A DNA stretch of 49,581 bases, taken from assembly GCA_023384415.1 (NCBI GenBank), contig JAHDWJ010000037.1:1-49581 (forward strand), in the 5' to 3' direction. A program made the translations under genes and the position numbers. This document shows, in pieces, positions 1-6,948 of the stretch (its first letter is position 1; every line of letters starts with the position of its first letter). Below the pieces are notes generated by a model, which was not told the origin of the DNA, made no database searches, and was given only the letters and a program-made list of their open reading frames with translations. The DNA is from Anaerolineae bacterium. GTDB taxonomy: Bacteria; Chloroflexota; Anaerolineae; Promineifilales; Promineifilaceae.

Positions 1-32
1 GGTCTGCTTCCTCATCTCGATTTTATGATACT

Positions 33-193
33 AGGGGCGGGACAGGTGGGCCAGGGTTTTGGTCAAACGGGAGCGTTTCGTTCCCACCTATCTCGCCCCG
101 CTTTGGCTGAAACGGAAGGGGTAAAGGGGGTGAGACAGGCGGGAATCAGGTTGAACCGTTTGACCCGGATAGGTGCCCGCCTGTCCCACCCCT
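33..193. repeat. Imperfect long palindrome of about 160 bp
   Basis: The arms begin AGGGGCGGGACAGG at 33 and end CCTGTCCCACCCCT at 193, and complementarity continues inward through GGTCAAACGG (61-70) and a matching CCGTTTGACC near 155-166, then through further matched blocks (for example CACCTATCTCGCCCC against GGGGGTGAGACAGGCGGG). The centre is near 113. An open frame at 25-207 runs through it but has no family resemblance and its composition is explained by the palindrome, so it is not called a gene. It could be a miniature inverted-repeat element or an extragenic palindromic repeat. Confidence 0.6.
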
Positions 194-268
194 ACCACGG
201 GTTTTAAATTGAGAATTGCTGAAATTTTGCAGACCTGCTGGTTTCAGAAACTTGTCAGATATGTTTTC

Positions 269-1495
269 TCAAGCTATCTGCCGTAGGGCCTCAGCTGATT
301 GGCGCAGGGCGTCTACTTTATTTAACTGTTCCCAGGGCAGGTCTAAATCATCCCGGCCAAAGTGGCCGTAGGCGGCCGTTTGCCGGTAGATGGGGCGGCG
401 CAGGTCAAGGTCACGGATGATGGCCCCTGGCCGCAGATCAAAGTTTTGGCTGATGATTTGCTCCAGCTCGCTGGCGGAGAGGGGGCTGGTGCCAAAAGTT
501 TCAACGCTGACGGAAAGCGGCCGCGCCACGCCAATGGCATAAGCTAACTGCACCTCACATCGCTCAGCCAGACCAGCCGCGACAATGTTTTTGGCTACCC
601 AACGGGCCGCATAAGCGGCACTACGGTCTACTTTGGTACAATCTTTGCCACTAAACGCCCCACCCCCATGGCGCCCCATGCCCCCATAAGTGTCTACAAT
701 AATTTTGCGCCCGGTGAGGCCGGCATCTCCCATTGGGCCACCCACCACAAAGCGGCCAGTGGGGTTGATATAAATAAGCAGTTCAGCATCCACCAGCTCA
801 GCCGGAAGCACCGGGTTGATGACATGTTCAATCAAGCTTTGACGAATTGTCTCACTATCTACATCAGGGGCATGTTGGGTGCTGATCAGCACGGTGTGAA
901 CGCGGGCGGGCTTACCGTATTGGTACTCAATTGTGACCTGGGATTTTCCATCTGGGCGCACCCAGGGCAGAGTGCCATTTTTCCGCACTTCACTCAGGCG
1001 GCGGGTCAATTTGTGGGCCAGGTAAATAGGCAAGGGCAAATAGGTAGCCGTCTCATTACAGGCATAACCAAACATCATCCCCTGATCACCCGCACCAACT
1101 GCATTGATCGCTTCTTCTTCATTGCCATTGTGGCGATACTCCAGGGCTTTATCTACTCCCTGGGCGATGTCTGGGCTTTGGCTGGCAATGGCTGAGAGAA
1201 CGCCACAGGTATGGCCATCAAATCCTTTATCACTGCTGTCAAAACCAATTTCCTTAACAACTTGACGCACTAGATCATCTACATTGACAAAGGCGGTGGT
1301 GGTAACTTCACCAAACACCATAACATAGCCGGTCTTGACGGCTGTTTCGCAAGCAACCCGAGCCATAGGGTCTTGGGCCAGAATGGCATCTAAAATGGCA
1401 TCGCTAATCTGGTCGCACATTTTATCCGGGTGGCCTTCGGTTACAGACTCAGAAGTGAACAATAACCGGGGGGACTCCATAAATGTCGTACTCAT
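269..1495 (-). CDS. metK: S-adenosylmethionine synthetase (methionine adenosyltransferase)
   Basis: Makes S-adenosylmethionine from methionine and ATP, releasing phosphate and pyrophosphate; a cytoplasmic homotetramer in known members. The 408-residue protein has the usual three-part layout: an N-terminal SVTEGHPDK segment that carries the ATP/metal site, the GAGDQGMMFGYA signature near residue 135, and the glycine-rich GGPMGDAGLTGRK and GGGAFSGKD phosphate-binding segments around residues 255-285. Length is slightly above the usual 380-400. The start ATG (1493-1495) is preceded by the strong ribosome site ACGGAGGT at 1503-1510. Upstream lie a SAM-I riboswitch, an intrinsic terminator and a promoter in correct order, so expression should fall when SAM is plentiful. 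One GCGGCCGC octamer lies in the gene near 519. Confidence 0.97.
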   Translation of the reverse strand: MSTTFMESPRLLFTSESVTEGHPDKMCDQISDAILDAILAQDPMARVACETAVKTGYVMVFGEVTTTAFVNVDDLVRQVVKEIGFDSSDKGFDGHTCGVLSAIASQSPDIAQGVDKALEYRHNGNEEEAINAVGAGDQGMMFGYACNETATYLPLPIYLAHKLTRRLSEVRKNGTLPWVRPDGKSQVTIEYQYGKPARVHTVLISTQHAPDVDSETIRQSLIEHVINPVLPAELVDAELLIYINPTGRFVVGGPMGDAGLTGRKIIVDTYGGMGRHGGGAFSGKDCTKVDRSAAYAARWVAKNIVAAGLAERCEVQLAYAIGVARPLSVSVETFGTSPLSASELEQIISQNFDLRPGAIIRDLDLRRPIYRQTAAYGHFGRDDLDLPWEQLNKVDALRQSAEALRQIA

Positions 1496-1530
1496 CGCAA
1501 AAACCTCCGTAAATCAAAATGGGTGGATAC

Positions 1531-1562
1531 AAAAAACGGCCTCTTGCCGAGGCAAGAGGCCG
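1531..1562 (-). terminator. Riboswitch-controlled intrinsic terminator before metK
   Basis: An 11-bp GC-rich stem (CGGCCTCTTGC with GCAAGAGGCCG, 1537-1562) with a four-base loop is followed on the minus strand by six T residues (1531-1536). It lies between the SAM-I aptamer and the metK ribosome site, the standard position for the expression platform of a transcription-terminating S-box leader. Confidence 0.9.
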
Positions 1563-1580
1563 CAAATTTTGCTGTGTCCT

Positions 1581-1680
1581 CTTATCTTTCAGCAATTGCT
1601 GACAGAATTAGCACCTTCCTGATGATCAGGAGGTTGCTGCAGTATCATCGGGCTGTTCCCTCCACTGCTCTGGATAAGAT
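1581..1680 (-). promoter_or_regulatory. SAM-I (S-box) riboswitch
   Basis: Read on the minus strand, the leader contains the S-box landmarks in order: a P1 strand CTTATCC (about 1672-1678) pairing with GATAAG (1581-1586), the AGAGCAGTGGAGGGA block, the GCCCGATGA core, GCAACC, and GGTGCTAATTC. These are the conserved nucleotides of the SAM-I aptamer. SAM binding would stabilise P1 and favour the terminator at 1531-1562, lowering metK. The spacing from promoter to aptamer to terminator to ribosome site is intact. Confidence 0.93.
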
Positions 1681-1715
1681 GTATGGTTATTAAGCTAATC
1701 AATTAGCAGGGTAAG

Positions 1716-1743
1716 AGTATATCAAGGTGGCCGGGATTGTCAA
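1716..1743 (-). promoter_or_regulatory. Promoter of metK
   Basis: On the minus strand a perfect -35 box TTGACA (1738-1743) and a -10 box TATACT (1716-1721) are separated by 16 bp, about 30 bp upstream of the riboswitch. Confidence 0.75.
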
Positions 1744-1832
1744 AAATCTATAAATAATTTTGGTTTGCCTTTATAATACCTGATAAGTAATGGTTTCCCC
1801 TGGATTGTTTCGCTAAAGTAGGAGAAAAAGCT

Positions 1833-2858
1833 ATGTCCAACCAGTTCCCTCCCCCCAGGCGCGACCTGCGTCTTTCTTCTGGCGTGCCCCGGATTATTCT
1901 TCTTGTTTGGCTCATTCCGTTTATGGTGTTTGGACTGGCTACGCTGCTGGCAGCATGTGGTGGTTTGATACAACCTATGTCGACTGGAAGAATTGCCCCT
2001 GATGGGGAGAGTGCTCCATCGGCAGCGGCTGATTTTGCCCTCGCTATGGAAGAGTCAGCCCCACCAGCTGAGCCATCAGGCGGAGTTAATGGAGCGGACA
2101 GTGGGCCAATTGCCAGCGCCGGGCAATCTCCAGTACAGCAAGGAACGCAGCGGCTGATTATTAAAGATGGGCAGATGACGATTGAGGTACGCCAGACGGA
2201 CGCGGCCGCTGATCAACTCATGCTTATCACCATAGATTTTGGGGGCTATGTCATCGGCCAGCGCATCTGGACCGGGGATGGGGGGTTCCGCTTTGCCAAC
2301 ATCCAGGTCGCCGTCCCCGTCAACCAGTTTGAAGCCGCCTTACGCGCTTTCCGGACCCTGGGAGTGGTGTTGGACGAATCGGCCAGCGGCCAGGATGTCA
2401 CCGATGAGTTTGTGGATTTAAACTCCCGCCTGGGCAATTTACACGCTACTCAAATGCGCCTGCGAACCTTTTTAGAGCAGGCCAACACCATTTCTGAAAC
2501 CTTAAGGGTCCATGAGGAATTGACGCAAATTGAAGAGGAGATCAGCCTGGTACAAGGGCGGATCAACTATCTTCAAGACCGGGCGGCTTTTTCCACCATT
2601 ACCGTCAACTTACAACCCCTTATTCCCACCCCCACCCCTACCCCTTCACCAACACCAACGCCTATCCCTACGGCCCAATCATGGCGGCCAGGGGATACGG
2701 CGAAAACGGCTCTCGTGCAGTTGCAAGAATCAGGCCAGAGTTTTTTTGATTTTATCCTGTACAACGGGATTGTGTGCGGCCCCTGGCTGGTAGCCTTTGC
2801 CGGGCTGGGTTATTTAGGCTACCGGGGAGTACAGCGGGCACGCCGGCGGTCGGGATAA
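1833..2858 (+). CDS. DUF4349-type lipoprotein with C-terminal membrane anchor
   Basis: A surface protein of unknown role. A 40-residue signal region ends in a lipobox (LLAAC, Cys about residue 42). A low-complexity linker follows, then a DUF4349-like domain (about residues 105-265) beginning RLIIKDGQM, with a long helical part (LNSRLGNLHAT to EEISLVQGRINYLQDR) and ending in FSTITVNL. A Pro-Thr repeat linker (about 267-282) leads to a hydrophobic segment (about 305-330) and a basic tail RARRR, so the C terminus is probably in the cytoplasm. DUF4349 members often have this helical-hairpin plus membrane-segment plan; their role is unknown. The start has AGGAG at 1819-1823. A close paralogue lies at 5814-6818. 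Confidence 0.85.
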   Translation: MSNQFPPPRRDLRLSSGVPRIILLVWLIPFMVFGLATLLAACGGLIQPMSTGRIAPDGESAPSAAADFALAMEESAPPAEPSGGVNGADSGPIASAGQSPVQQGTQRLIIKDGQMTIEVRQTDAAADQLMLITIDFGGYVIGQRIWTGDGGFRFANIQVAVPVNQFEAALRAFRTLGVVLDESASGQDVTDEFVDLNSRLGNLHATQMRLRTFLEQANTISETLRVHEELTQIEEEISLVQGRINYLQDRAAFSTITVNLQPLIPTPTPTPSPTPTPIPTAQSWRPGDTAKTALVQLQESGQSFFDFILYNGIVCGPWLVAFAGLGYLGYRGVQRARRRSG

Positions 2859-2907
2859 GGGGAACACGGATTAACGGGATGAACGGATCGCAGCTAATAA
2901 AGAAGAG

Positions 2908-3069
2908 ATGATGTTTCCTCATTTGTCACCTCGAACCCGTCTTATCTTAGCTTTGTTTGGGTTGATCTGCCTGGTGGTGGCGCTCCTGGCTCTGGTTTAT
3001 GTGTTGGGGCCGGCCGCGGCCGCTCAACAGCGGTTTAGCCTCCCACCAGATGTTTTTCAGACGCCGTGA
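2908..3069 (+). CDS. Small single-pass membrane protein, 53 residues
   Basis: An open frame too short for most callers reads from ATG 2908 (or 2911) to TGA 3067-3069. The product starts MMFPHLSPRTR, then has an uninterrupted hydrophobic segment (about residues 12-34, LILALFGLICLVVALLALVYV) preceded by two arginines, then AAAA coded by a GCGGCCGC octamer, and ends SLPPDVFQTP. A purine-rich AAAGAAGAG stands just before the start. The arrangement of basic residues predicts an N-in orientation. It lies between a DUF4349 lipoprotein and the kinase-like lipoprotein and may be part of that group. No family is recognised. Confidence 0.5.
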   Translation: MMFPHLSPRTRLILALFGLICLVVALLALVYVLGPAAAAQQRFSLPPDVFQTP

Positions 3070-3103
3070 GGAGAATGGGGAGAAGGGAAGATTGAGCGAT
3101 TGA

Positions 3104-3131
3104 GAGACTGGAGATTGGAGATTGGAGATTG
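3104..3131 (+). repeat. Heptad tandem repeat, four units of GAGATTG/GAGACTG
   Basis: Four consecutive 7-bp units (GAGACTG then three GAGATTG) lie in the spacer before the gene at 3173. It is one of at least nine 7-bp-period tracts in this window, nearly all between genes. Confidence 0.85.
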
Positions 3132-3172
3132 CCCACTCGCATACTCGCAACCTCGCCTACTGATCACTGTTT

Positions 3173-5404
3173 ATGAAACCAGGACAACTACTCTTATTCT
3201 GTCTGGGGCTGCTGCTGCTGGTGGCTTGTAGCGGGGAGCCAACGGTTCTCGTTACTATTGAAACACAGGTGGTAACGGTGGTGGAAACGCGGGTAGTGGA
3301 GGTAGGTGGGGAGACAGTTGTTGAAGAAGTCGTGGTGACGCGGATCGTTGAAATGCCGGCTGTTCAGACGGTAGAGGCCACTAAAACCCCCACAGCAACT
3401 CAATCTGCGGCCAGCTCACCTACCCCAGCTGTAACCGTTGTAGAAGTCGTCGTTACAATGATCACCGCCGTCACTCCTGAACCAGCCGCCAGCCCCACGC
3501 CACGCCCCAGCCTCACTGCTACCTCTATCCCTTTGCCCACGTTAGCCCCCACGCCGACGGTGCGCCCGACTAGCAGCCATCAGGTTGAGGTGGAATGGCC
3601 GCCCCGCCTGCGTACTGGAGAGAGTGGGCTGGTGCGGTTGGCTTTATTCCCGATTGATTCTGGCTATATTGTAGCCGCCGAAATGGCCGATTCGGCGGTG
3701 ATGACAGAGATGGTGCGGGTGGAAGAGAGGCCGGGGTATGAGTTGCAGGCCGCGGCCGCGCTCCACGGGGTCGCCTTTTCCATCAGCCCAGAGAGTGAGC
3801 AGTGGCAGCCTGTTGACCCAGCCGAACCCTCAGAATGGCGCTGGACGGTGATGAGCCACGCCCCCGGCAACCAGACCCTCAACCTGATTTTGACCTTGCA
3901 TTGGCGGCCGCAGCCCGGCCAGAATGATCCCCCTCTACAAAAGCAGATTTTTGGGCGATCCTTTCCGGTAAATGTGCGGGCCTGGTTGGGACTGACCATG
4001 GGACAAACGATGATGTTAAGTGGCGTCGGGCTGGCTTTAGGCACCGGCTTAAGTTGGCCCCTCTTGCGAAGCTGGCTGCGCCCCCAGGCGAACAGCCGCC
4101 TTAGCCGCCCCAACCCGGCGGTCATAATAGAACCCCATCCAGCCATTCCCCTCAACCCCACGGAGACAAGCCTGCTGCAAGCCCAGTTCCGCGATTATGC
4201 CCGTGTTTTGATTGAAGCGGAATTTCGGTCTGGCTACTCCGGGGCACGTACCTTATTGGCTTTACCCATTCACGCTGATAACCGGCACGACGCGGCCGCG
4301 ATCAGCAAAATTGGCAGCCAGAGCAGCATTGAGCAGGAGTTTGCTAATTACGAACAGTTTGTCCAGAACACCTTACCCCCCATGACCGCACGGATATTGG
4401 CGCGGCCGCTGACCATCCGCCAACCCCAGGCCATTATCCCTCTGGCCGCCTTGCGCTACACCTTCATCGGTGAGCCGGGGCAAAAACCAACCAGCCTGCG
4501 CCAGCAGCTTCTAGCCGACCCTGATCCGGCCTGGCTGGAGAAGTTGTTCCGCCTTTTTGCGCCCCATTGGTGGCGGCAGCATGAACCGTACCGGTATCGG
4601 CTGGCGTCCGAGTTTGATCGCAAATTGCCTTCCCACCTGGTCATTCAGCCGCTGTACCAGGCCAAAGGGCAGGGCATATGGATAGATGGACGCCAGCCCA
4701 TCGCTGAGGATGCCTGGCAGGTGGGAGATGTGATGCAGCTGCGCCATTTTCAGGTAGCCGAACAGCGAGCCGAAGGGAGTACACCAGGGGGGTATTTGGC
4801 TTTGTTGGGGCAAGTGGAGGCGGGGCAAACGGCGGGCAAGGTGCGCTGGTTAGGAGAGCGGTATCAGGATGGGCTGACCGGACGAGTGGTGGCCACGCGA
4901 AGAACTATCCTGACGAAAGAATTGGGGGGAATTGAAGGGAACTGGAGGGAACGACTTCAGACCCATCTGCTGACCCTGCCGCATCTGCTAAATGAAACGG
5001 TTCAGGGGACGCGCTCGGTGATCCATGGGGATTTGAACCTGGAGAATGTGCTGGTGGGGCCGGAAGGGGTGCTATGGCTGATTGATTTTGCCGAAACCCG
5101 AATGGGGCCGCCGGTCTATGATTTTGCCCACCTGGGGGCGGAGCTGATTGCCCATCTGGTGGCCCCACAAATGGCGGACGCGGCCGCGTTCCAGCAGCAG
5201 TTCTCCCAAGAGCAGTTCCCCCTGCTCGTAACCATTGAAAGATTGGCCCGCCAATGCCTCTTTGACCCCGAAAACCCCCGCGAATATTACCTGGCCCTGG
5301 CCCTCTCTTGCCTGGGGGCGTTGAAATTTAGCAATCTCAGCCAGCACCAAAAAAATATGCTCGCGGCCGCGGCCGTGGTGTTGTTTGAGAGACTAAGAGA
5401 TTAG
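3173..5404 (+). CDS. Lipoprotein/transmembrane protein with intracellular kinase-like (aminoglycoside-phosphotransferase-fold) domain
   Basis: A 743-residue fusion. Residues 1-19 form a lipoprotein signal ending LLLLVAC. Residues 25-65 carry ETQVVTVVETRVVEV-type repeats shared with the proteins at 5814 and 6949, followed by a Pro/Thr-rich stretch to about 140. An extracytoplasmic beta-rich region (about 140-270) precedes one membrane segment (about 277-298). The C-terminal half (about 330-743) looks like a phosphotransferase of the protein-kinase/APH superfamily: SKIGSQSSIEQEF may hold the ATP-site lysine and acid, HGDLNLENV (about 617) is the catalytic loop, and IDFAETR (about 638) the metal-binding DFx motif. 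It may match the TCAD9-type kinases of ternary systems, which a profile search would test. A membrane protein sensing outside and phosphorylating inside is the inferred role. Confidence 0.75.
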   Translation: MKPGQLLLFCLGLLLLVACSGEPTVLVTIETQVVTVVETRVVEVGGETVVEEVVVTRIVEMPAVQTVEATKTPTATQSAASSPTPAVTVVEVVVTMITAVTPEPAASPTPRPSLTATSIPLPTLAPTPTVRPTSSHQVEVEWPPRLRTGESGLVRLALFPIDSGYIVAAEMADSAVMTEMVRVEERPGYELQAAAALHGVAFSISPESEQWQPVDPAEPSEWRWTVMSHAPGNQTLNLILTLHWRPQPGQNDPPLQKQIFGRSFPVNVRAWLGLTMGQTMMLSGVGLALGTGLSWPLLRSWLRPQANSRLSRPNPAVIIEPHPAIPLNPTETSLLQAQFRDYARVLIEAEFRSGYSGARTLLALPIHADNRHDAAAISKIGSQSSIEQEFANYEQFVQNTLPPMTARILARPLTIRQPQAIIPLAALRYTFIGEPGQKPTSLRQQLLADPDPAWLEKLFRLFAPHWWRQHEPYRYRLASEFDRKLPSHLVIQPLYQAKGQGIWIDGRQPIAEDAWQVGDVMQLRHFQVAEQRAEGSTPGGYLALLGQVEAGQTAGKVRWLGERYQDGLTGRVVATRRTILTKELGGIEGNWRERLQTHLLTLPHLLNETVQGTRSVIHGDLNLENVLVGPEGVLWLIDFAETRMGPPVYDFAHLGAELIAHLVAPQMADAAAFQQQFSQEQFPLLVTIERLARQCLFDPENPREYYLALALSCLGALKFSNLSQHQKNMLAAAAVVLFERLRD

Positions 5405-5813
5405 AGATTCTTAGCTTCCTGTTGACAGCCTACTTCCTCTATCCCCTTTTCTGACAACAAAATATCACCCCTTTATCAGCCCTTGATCAAGACGAGCAAG
5501 CGGTTTTGTTTTAGGCTGGGTGTGATTGTGAGATGAATCAATCTTAAAGCAGTCACCAAGCTGTTTTACCCTTTTTTGACCCTAAAATGTCAGGCATTTG
5601 TCAGAAATTTATCAAGACAGTGACCAGGAGCTTCGTTTAACCTGGAGACAAGTGAACGGGTTGCGAGTTTGCCAGTGGCGAGTCCCAACTGATTCAGGGT
5701 GAATGCCCTGGCAATGTCCCGAATTTATCCAGATGATTCGGCAAGCTCACGACAACTTTTTAATCCATGACCTTAGGTATTAATCCGTATACCTATTCTA
5801 GAGGTGAAGAAAG
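5405..5813. other. Gene-free spacer of about 410 bp
   Basis: No frame here looks coding; the longest plausible one (5708-5788) codes for only 26 residues without family resemblance. No terminator hairpin or octamer is seen. The AT-rich end (from about 5760) with GAGGTGAAG just before ATG 5814 probably holds the promoter and ribosome site of the next gene, but no confident -35/-10 pair was found. Confidence 0.5.
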
Positions 5814-6818
5814 ATGAAACAGCATAGATTTTTACCTTATTTGTGGTTGCTAACTCTTGTTTTATGGCTTCTGATCGGCTGTGCTAGCGAACCAACGGCC
5901 ATAAGCCAAACAGTCGAAACTCGCACTGAAACGGTGGTCCAGACCAGAGTGGTTGAGGTGGGTGGGGAGACAATTGTAGAAGAGGTTCAGGTGACGCGAA
6001 TTGTTTCCGTTGAAGCATTTGCAACAGGGTCCCCGGTTACCAATCCAGGCAGCCAGGTAGCGAACAGTTCCCCTCTGAACCAACCAGCTCCCCAGCGGCT
6101 CATCATTAAAGATGGGCGGATGGTGCTGCAAGTGCTGGATGCGGACGCGGCCGCGCAGCAAGCCATCAATCACACCATCGAATTGGGCGGCTACATCATT
6201 AGCCAGCGAGTATGGACAGGGGAACGGGGGTACCGCTTTGCCCGCATCCAGGCGGCTGTGCCCGTCCATCAGTTTGAAAACGCCTTGTCCGCCTTCCGCA
6301 CCCTGGGCACAGTGATGGATGAATCGGCCACCGGACAGGATGTCACCGATGAATATGTGGATTTGAACTCCCATCTGGGCAACCTGTACGCCACCCAGGA
6401 GCAGTACCGGGTATTTCTAGGGCAGGCGACCAATATCAGTGAGACGCTGCGGGTTTATAATGAGCTGGTTAAGGTAGAGACTGAGATCAACGCCATCCAG
6501 GGGCGGATCAACTACCTGTCGGATCGAGCAGCTTTTTCTACCATTAGTCTGAATATTGATCCTCTCATTCCCACGCCGACACCAACACCAACGGCTACCC
6601 CAACCCCAACCCCTACCCCTACCCCATTGCCCACGCCAGACACCTGGCGGCCTGGGGATACGGCGCAAACAGCCCTGGTACAACTGCAAAACACCGCCCA
6701 AAAGAGTGCCGATTTTAGTATCTATAACTCAATCATCTGTGGCCCCTGGCTGCTCGCGGCCGCGCTCCTCTTTTTCCTGGTTCGCTGGATTAGAGTGCGG
6801 GTACGTGGCCAATTATAA
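5814..6818 (+). CDS. DUF4349-type lipoprotein, paralogue of the gene at 1833
   Basis: The 334-residue protein has a lipoprotein signal (lipobox LLIGC, Cys about residue 23). A repeat linker ETRTETVVQTRVVEV (about 34-65) is the same module as in the proteins at 3173 and 6949. The DUF4349-like domain (about 93-255) starts RLIIKDGRM and ends FSTISLNI. A Pro-Thr tract (about 256-275), a hydrophobic segment (about 303-322) and a basic tail (RWIRVRVRG) follow. The domain aligns residue for residue with the paralogue at 1833, including VTDEYVDLNSHLGNL and NAIQGRINYLSDR. The N-terminal linker, however, is that of its right-hand neighbours, so domain swapping is likely. Ribosome site GAGGTGAAG lies 10 bp before ATG. 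Confidence 0.85.
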   Translation: MKQHRFLPYLWLLTLVLWLLIGCASEPTAISQTVETRTETVVQTRVVEVGGETIVEEVQVTRIVSVEAFATGSPVTNPGSQVANSSPLNQPAPQRLIIKDGRMVLQVLDADAAAQQAINHTIELGGYIISQRVWTGERGYRFARIQAAVPVHQFENALSAFRTLGTVMDESATGQDVTDEYVDLNSHLGNLYATQEQYRVFLGQATNISETLRVYNELVKVETEINAIQGRINYLSDRAAFSTISLNIDPLIPTPTPTPTATPTPTPTPTPLPTPDTWRPGDTAQTALVQLQNTAQKSADFSIYNSIICGPWLLAAALLFFLVRWIRVRVRGQL

Positions 6819-6892
6819 GGATTGTTCCCTAGCGGATTTATTTGCCCCAGAACAATCCGTAAATCCTGTAAATCCGCGTTCTCCCCTTCAAC
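6819..6892. repeat. ATCCG-type intergenic hairpin repeat
   Basis: GGATTGTTC and GAACAATCC form an inverted repeat, followed by AATCCGTAAATCCTGTAAATCCGCG. It belongs to the same loose family as the elements at 26940-27050, 31251-31312 and 36637-36790. Confidence 0.6.
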
Positions 6893-6948
6893 TGAAATGA
6901 AACACACCCTTTACCAAATCGCCCTACATTTTCAGAGGAGAAGATAAG

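Noticed and set aside
25..207. 60-residue open frame
   Set aside because: It runs through a long palindrome and shows no coding features.
668..1195. 175-residue plus-strand frame opposite metK
   Set aside because: Antisense shadow of a strongly conserved gene.
3664..4161. 165-residue minus-strand frame inside the kinase-like gene
   Set aside because: Antisense shadow, with composition set by the gene on the other strand.
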